This document shows positions 59,891-64,000 of a DNA stretch of 64,000 nt, piece by piece (positions within the stretch are counted from its first letter, which is position 1; each line of letters begins with the position of its first letter). Origin of the DNA: Pelagibius litoralis (GTDB lineage Bacteria; Pseudomonadota; Alphaproteobacteria; Kiloniellales; Kiloniellaceae); NCBI RefSeq assembly GCF_011683915.1, contig NZ_JAAQPH010000005.1, positions 1-64,000 on the forward strand, written 5' to 3'. The notes beneath the pieces were generated by a model. It was not told where the DNA came from, did no database searches, and saw only the letters and a program-made list of their open reading frames with translations. The translations under genes were made by a program, and so were the position numbers.

Positions 59891-60147
59891 AGGAAGACAA
59901 CCTTACACCGAAATACGGCGGATTTGGGGGCCCGCGCCGCCAGGGAAATCCGGCAGAGCCAAAAACATCCGTGAAATAATAAGCAGAGTCTAAAGCACCG
60001 CACAGAAAATGCACAGATAGAGACCTGAACAGGCAGGAGTGCCGTGTAGGGTCCAATCGTTGTCCCTTGCCAGCCTCCGGGGTGCTGGGGAAAGTGCCCC
60101 CGAAAGCGAGGGGCCGCTTTGAGTGAACAGCTGGGACTGGGCGCGAT

Positions 60148-61059
60148 ATGACTGAGGCGACGGAGCGGTTACCGATCCTGGTGCTGGGGCTGATGCCGCG
60201 CACCGGCACCAACCTGCTGGGCCGCCTGCTGGGCCTGCACAACGACTGCACACCAGGGGCGACGCTCTACGAGGACTGTCTGGTGCGCGGGCTGCCGCAG
60301 ATGCAGGCCTATATAGAAAGCGTCGCCGAGAGCTGGCAACCGCACTGGCCCTCTCACGACCGGCTGGACGACCTTCGCCGCCATCTGGGTGACGGCTTGG
60401 TGTCGTTCCTGCGCTCCGACGCCAAGATGCCCGGCAAGCGCCCGGTCTTCAAAACCCCCTTCGTCATCGGGCTCGAGCTGGTCGACCGCTTCATGCCGCA
60501 ACTCGAACTGCTCATCGTGGTGCGCCAGGGGCCAGCAGTGGTCGAGTCGGGCATGCGCTCCTTCGACTGGGACTTTGAGACCGCCAGCCGCCGCTGGGGC
60601 AACGCCGTCGCGGCCGTGCTGGCGGTCTCGCAGCGGCGTGAGGCGCAAGGGCAGCCCCCGCTCACCCTGGTGCGCTACGAGGACCTGGTGACCAACACCA
60701 AGGCGGTGCTGCAGCGGGTCTTCGGCAAGCTGGCGCTTGATCCGGCAGGCTTCGACTTCGACAAGCTGGCGGACTTCCCGGTCTATGGAAGCTCCGAGCA
60801 GAAGGCCGCGGAGAAGAATGTCCACTGGAAACCCGTCGCCAAGAGCGCGGACTTCGATCCGCTGGCGCGCGCCGCCCACTGGCCCGCTTCCGCCTACGAA
60901 CGTTTCGACCACCTGACCCAGGGACTGTCGACAGAGCTGGGCTATCACTTGCCGCACCGCTACAGCGGCGCGGGTATCGCAGCGGCGCGCCAGGGCATTC
61001 ACGACGCCAAGCAGTGGCTGCCCTGGCGGCTGCAGAACCTGCTGCGCTACAGACCCTGA
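60148..61059 (+). CDS. sulfotransferase family protein
   Basis: This 303-residue protein has the PAPS 5'-phosphosulfate loop as PILVLGLMPRTGTNLLGRLL (R18-T-G-T) and the 3'-phosphate region LELLIVVRQGPAVVESGMRSF, with LTLVRYEDLVTN later. This is the usual order of the sulfotransferase_3 group. It would move sulfate from PAPS to an unknown acceptor, plausibly a surface glycan or lipid given the downstream polysaccharide genes. It is only distantly related to the sulfotransferase on the other strand. Confidence 0.82.
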   Translation: MTEATERLPILVLGLMPRTGTNLLGRLLGLHNDCTPGATLYEDCLVRGLPQMQAYIESVAESWQPHWPSHDRLDDLRRHLGDGLVSFLRSDAKMPGKRPVFKTPFVIGLELVDRFMPQLELLIVVRQGPAVVESGMRSFDWDFETASRRWGNAVAAVLAVSQRREAQGQPPLTLVRYEDLVTNTKAVLQRVFGKLALDPAGFDFDKLADFPVYGSSEQKAAEKNVHWKPVAKSADFDPLARAAHWPASAYERFDHLTQGLSTELGYHLPHRYSGAGIAAARQGIHDAKQWLPWRLQNLLRYRP

Positions 61060-61113
61060 AAGCGGGCCCGCCTCCCCGACAGCTCTTCGCGGCTACAGCC
61101 GCCGGGGCGGCGC

Positions 61114-61836
61114 TCAGGCAGCCTCGAACCGATAACCGAAACGATCGATATCCGGGCGATAGAGCCGGGCCACCAGGTCACGGGTTTCGGCGTCGTAGTA
61201 TTCCCGGAAATTCTTGAAGGTCGGGAACACCTGATTCCCGGGCCGGCGCCAGAAGCGCTTCAGCTTGGAAAGCGCGGTGCCTTCCGGCTGGTCCTGCGAT
61301 GCGGCGGGCCGGGTCTGCGAAACGTTCACGCGCGGGACGTCGATGGGCGGCAGCCCGACATGCGCGCAGATTTTTTTGAAGTCGCTTTTCAGGTTCTCGA
61401 AACGGCCCAGAAAATCGACCGCAAGCTTGCCGTCGCGATCGCAGATGAAGTCCGTCTGCGGGCCGACGAACCAGTGCCTGTCCTGCCACATCGAACCCGG
61501 CAGATGGTTGTGCACGAAGTCCCGGAAGCTGCACTTTTTGTGGTGCCCGGAATACTTGTAGATCGACACCGCCCGGTCCCAGGGGTTTCGCACGATGGCG
61601 AACTTGAAGTAGCTGTCGAACTGTTCCTGGGTCATGTATTTGCAGCCGACGTATTCGTGCCACTTGAGGTGGGCAAGCCGGGGCGGCCCCAGTTCCGGCT
61701 TGTCGTTGGGCCGCATCAACAGCGGCGCCCTTGTCTCATAGGTCAGCCCCAGCAACTCCAAGAAGACATGCTCGATGCTCTGCCCGGCATTCTTGGGGAT
61801 GTGAACGAAAACGCACTTGTGGTGATGAGAGATCAT
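61114..61836 (-). CDS. sulfotransferase family 2 protein
   Basis: This 240-residue carbohydrate-type sulfotransferase has HHHKCVFVHIPKNAGQSIEH, where KNAGQS is the 5'-phosphosulfate-binding loop, and FAIVRNPWDRAVSIYKYSG as the 3'-phosphate-binding segment. The family (Sulfotransfer_2) modifies glycans. It is convergent with the first sulfotransferase gene, and its neighbourhood leads into exopolysaccharide genes, so sulfated surface polysaccharide is a reasonable inference. Confidence 0.85.
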   Translation of the reverse strand: MISHHHKCVFVHIPKNAGQSIEHVFLELLGLTYETRAPLLMRPNDKPELGPPRLAHLKWHEYVGCKYMTQEQFDSYFKFAIVRNPWDRAVSIYKYSGHHKKCSFRDFVHNHLPGSMWQDRHWFVGPQTDFICDRDGKLAVDFLGRFENLKSDFKKICAHVGLPPIDVPRVNVSQTRPAASQDQPEGTALSKLKRFWRRPGNQVFPTFKNFREYYDAETRDLVARLYRPDIDRFGYRFEAA

Positions 61837-62053
61837 GGAGCTATCCGTTGCAGGAGAAAACAGGAGCCGCGCTTTGGTGGGTCGCCGGCGCGCCTCGCGG
61901 CCCTCGGACCCACCCGGTCACGCTTTCCAGGGGGGCACCGCAACGCCCTGGATTTAAGGGTATTTTTCTGATTTTCCTCGGGAAAAGAGGCGCGAAACCG
62001 CCACCCGGAGGCGGGCGCTCATAGCGCATCAATGTCACAGCAGCAGGCTTGGT

Positions 62054-62263
62054 CCCAAGGTATTGTCCGACATAGTGCGCGTGGGGAAAGACACGCGTTT
62101 TCATCGCTGGCGGAAGCACATATTTGCGCTCTAACAATCCGGGCCGCGTCTGGCCGTGTACGAAGCATCCACCCACCCGTCGGGCCGCCCGGCGGATGAG
62201 GCGCAACCCCCACCGCACATTCTTGCCGTTACGGGACACAGAATTATGGGCCGCCTCGAAAGT
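62054..62263 (-). pseudogene. glycosyltransferase family 4 fragment
   Basis: Within a longer junk frame, about 70 residues read TFEAAHNSVSRNGKNVRWG, then LRLIRRAARRVGGCFVHGQT, then YVLPPAMKTRVFPHAHYVGQ. This follows the GT4 N-lobe pattern: a histidine-asparagine after a strand, a helix, ivHg, then a strand ending pHghY. The nucleotide-sugar-binding C-lobe is missing and no ribosome binding site fits, so I read this as a degraded relic of an exopolysaccharide glycosyltransferase. Confidence 0.4.
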
Positions 62264-62559
62264 GCGGATACCGCTCAGGCCGCAGGCCCGGAGATCGATG
62301 ATGAGTGGAAATAGTCTGATGAGGTGTTTCACCGGGATTACAGAATGTGGACGCTGTCCATGTCACGAATCGGTCGAACCGGAACCAAGAATCATGAAGT
62401 CCGGACCCAGGAGAAGCGGCTACGATAGTATGTCACTACACCACAGCCGGCGGTCACGCGAAGTGACAATCTTGAGCGACGCATGACCCGGCAGATGTCT
62501 CAATTTTGTCCTTGCATTCATCCGGGCATTCATTCGCGCGGAATAACGGAGGCGGCGGT

Positions 62560-64000
62560 TTGACGATCCGGAAATCAATCGCCTGGACCTTCAGCGAACA
62601 GACCTTTCAATACGGTCTGCAGTTCGCCGCTTCGGTCATTATCGCCCGCCTCCTCACCCCCGACGAAATGGGTATCTTCGTCCTGGCGATGTCGGCGGCG
62701 GCGGTGCTGACGTCGCTGCGCACCTTCGGCGTGGGCAACTACCTGCTCAGGGAAGCGGACCTGAACAGCGACAAGATCCGCTCGGCCTTCGGGGTCATGC
62801 TGGTCATCTCCTGGACCCTGGGCTTGATGCTGTTTCTTGGCCGGCACTGGATCGCGGCGCTTTACGAGCGGCCCGGAATCGCCGAGGTGATGACGCTGCT
62901 GTCGATCAACTTCATCATCGCGCCCTTCGGCGCGCCCGCCGCTGCCCTGCTGACACGCGAGATGCGCTTCCAGGCATTGCACAACATGGGCCTCGCAGCG
63001 AGCATCGGGGGTGCTCTGGTCAGCGTATCGCTCGCCTACGCAGGCTTCAGCTACATGGCGCTGGCCTGGGGCATGCTGCTTTCCAGCACCCTCTCCGCCG
63101 TCCTGCCCATGCTGGTCCTGCCGCGACACGCCCTGATGCTTCCGTCGTTCGTCTACTGGCGCGACATCACCAAGTTCGGCGGCCTCCTTTCACTGGCCAC
63201 CTTGATCGGCACGATGAACGCGCAGGGAACGAAGTTCATCCTCGGCGGTTTTACCGGCCCGGCCCTGGTGGCGCAGTTTACCCGCGCGACCCAGGTCCCC
63301 GCCCTTTACCGGCAGGGCATTTTCGGGCCGGTCGGCCGCGTGCTGACCCCGGCCTGGATGAAAAGAATTCGCGATGGACAGTCAATCGGCCCCGGCGTCG
63401 AAAAACTGGTGGCACTCAACACCGTGCTGGTCTGGCCCGTCTTTCTGGCGCTGAGCCTGATCGCCGTTCCCTTCATCACCCTCGTGTTCGGCCAGAACTG
63501 GCGCCCGGCGGGCGAGATCTTTGCGTGGATCCTTCTCGCCCAGGGCCTCGTCGCCACCCTGCCGCAACCCGAACAGATTCTGGTACCGCACGGAAAGGTC
63601 GGCCGCGTGCTGGGCGTGCGCAGCCTGACGGCGGCGTTCTCCCTCTCCACCGCAGCCTACAGCGCGTCCCTTGGCCTTGAGGCCTTTGCCATTTCCCGCG
63701 TGCTGGCAGCCGGCTTTTTCATCGTCGTCACCTTCCTCGCGATCAAGGGCTCCATCGATTTCCGGCCGCTGCGTTTCGGGGCGATCTATCTTCGATCGGC
63801 GCTTGTCGCCGCCATCGTGTCCGTACCGGCAGCGGTCTATCACTTCAGGGATCAGGATACGATGAGCCTTTTGGAGTTGCTGATCGTGATCGGCAGCAGC
63901 GCGCTGCTTTGGGTCGTCGGCGCCGCGGCGACCAGGCACCTGGTCTGGCTTGAGGGCATGGCTGTGTGGCGACGATTCTGGGGCGAGAAGAGACTGTCAT
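62560..64000 (+). CDS. polysaccharide flippase, Wzx/MATE-like (cut by window edge)
   Basis: A reading frame starts at TTG 62560 behind GGAGG and runs off the right end with no stop, about 480 residues so far. It begins LTIRKSIAWTFSEQTFQYGL, then ASVIIARLLTPDEMGIFVLAM, the standard opening of the polysaccharide_synt/lipopolysaccharide flippase family. About twelve hydrophobic helices follow, with GTKFILGGFTGPALVAQFTRA in the middle. It should flip lipid-linked glycan units across the inner membrane. It is nearly complete; the family is usually 450-510 residues. Confidence 0.88.
   Translation, partial: MTIRKSIAWTFSEQTFQYGLQFAASVIIARLLTPDEMGIFVLAMSAAAVLTSLRTFGVGNYLLREADLNSDKIRSAFGVMLVISWTLGLMLFLGRHWIAALYERPGIAEVMTLLSINFIIAPFGAPAAALLTREMRFQALHNMGLAASIGGALVSVSLAYAGFSYMALAWGMLLSSTLSAVLPMLVLPRHALMLPSFVYWRDITKFGGLLSLATLIGTMNAQGTKFILGGFTGPALVAQFTRATQVPALYRQGIFGPVGRVLTPAWMKRIRDGQSIGPGVEKLVALNTVLVWPVFLALSLIAVPFITLVFGQNWRPAGEIFAWILLAQGLVATLPQPEQILVPHGKVGRVLGVRSLTAAFSLSTAAYSASLGLEAFAISRVLAAGFFIVVTFLAIKGSIDFRPLRFGAIYLRSALVAAIVSVPAAVYHFRDQDTMSLLELLIVIGSSALLWVVGAAATRHLVWLEGMAVWRRFWGEKRLS

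Noticed and set aside
57518-59974. 818-codon plus-strand frame opposite the antiporter
   Set aside because: Shadow frame rich in Gln, Asp and Arg without domains, covering a clear antiporter gene.
61841-62332. Intact 163-codon minus-strand gene
   Set aside because: Only about 70 residues look like a glycosyltransferase; the remainder is non-coding-like, so it is listed as a fragment.
1-64000. Insertion sequence, prophage or genomic-island boundaries
   Set aside because: No transposase, integrase, tRNA-linked direct repeats or phage structural genes were recognised.

Overview
The window looks like a chromosomal segment of a high-GC alphaproteobacterium, probably Rhodospirillales-like. The signs are COQ9, a DUF1013-free but typically alphaproteobacterial mix of TRAP transporters, PhoX, an MttB-family methyltransferase, DUF465 peptides, PurEK and a TPP-controlled HMP-salvage operon. 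The genus cannot be read from the sequence. No rRNA, tRNA, transposase or integrase was recognised. Two genes are cut by the window edges: a C-terminal fragment at 2-106 and a polysaccharide flippase from 62560 to the right end.

Layout. 0-7 kb: small XRE regulators, an acyl-CoA ligase, a TetR/DM13 divergent pair with a decayed MAPEG gene, UbiX, and a MarR/YciI pair with an apparently leaderless regulator. 7-11.8 kb: phosphofructokinase, a diguanylate cyclase and purEK. 11.9-17.4 kb: an RpiR-controlled Fe3+-type ABC importer that carries a histidine phosphatase. 17.7-28 kb: COQ9, peptide deformylase, S21, a TPR protein, and phoX with a three-half-site Pho box, divergent from a hybrid histidine kinase. 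28-29.6 kb: a secreted protein and a LysR regulator.

29.7-37 kb is the most notable region: fpg, then a 23-repeat CRISPR array, then cas2-cas1-cas9 on the minus strand, then a divergent tracrRNA whose anti-repeat and terminator can be read directly. This is a compact, apparently complete type II-C system. The array shows Neisseria-like polarity, with the degenerate repeat at the crRNA 5' end and each repeat ending in an extended -10-like motif.

37-49 kb: an XRE regulator plus a second copy of a structured 5' leader also found at 0.55 kb, then AMP nucleosidase, a Sel1 protein and an MttB-family protein. These are followed by a GntR-controlled cluster (TRAP dctPQM, PdxA-like dehydrogenase, RhmD-like dehydratase, AraD1/GguC-like hydrolase) that should take up and degrade a sugar acid. 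49.9-55.2 kb: TPP riboswitch-thiE-thiD-TRAP-type binding protein-thiZXY, an HMP-precursor salvage operon with an unexpected extra binding protein. 55-64 kb: GNAT, a protein made of two similar halves, a CPA1 antiporter with a cyclic-nucleotide-binding domain, two unrelated sulfotransferases, a glycosyltransferase remnant and the start of a polysaccharide flippase.

A dispersed two-hairpin palindromic repeat of about 140-150 bp occurs four times (4.4, 5.8, 17.5 and 20.8 kb), with one isolated hairpin at 20.76 kb. Its stems show compensatory changes. Two copies supply the stop codon of the upstream reading frame.
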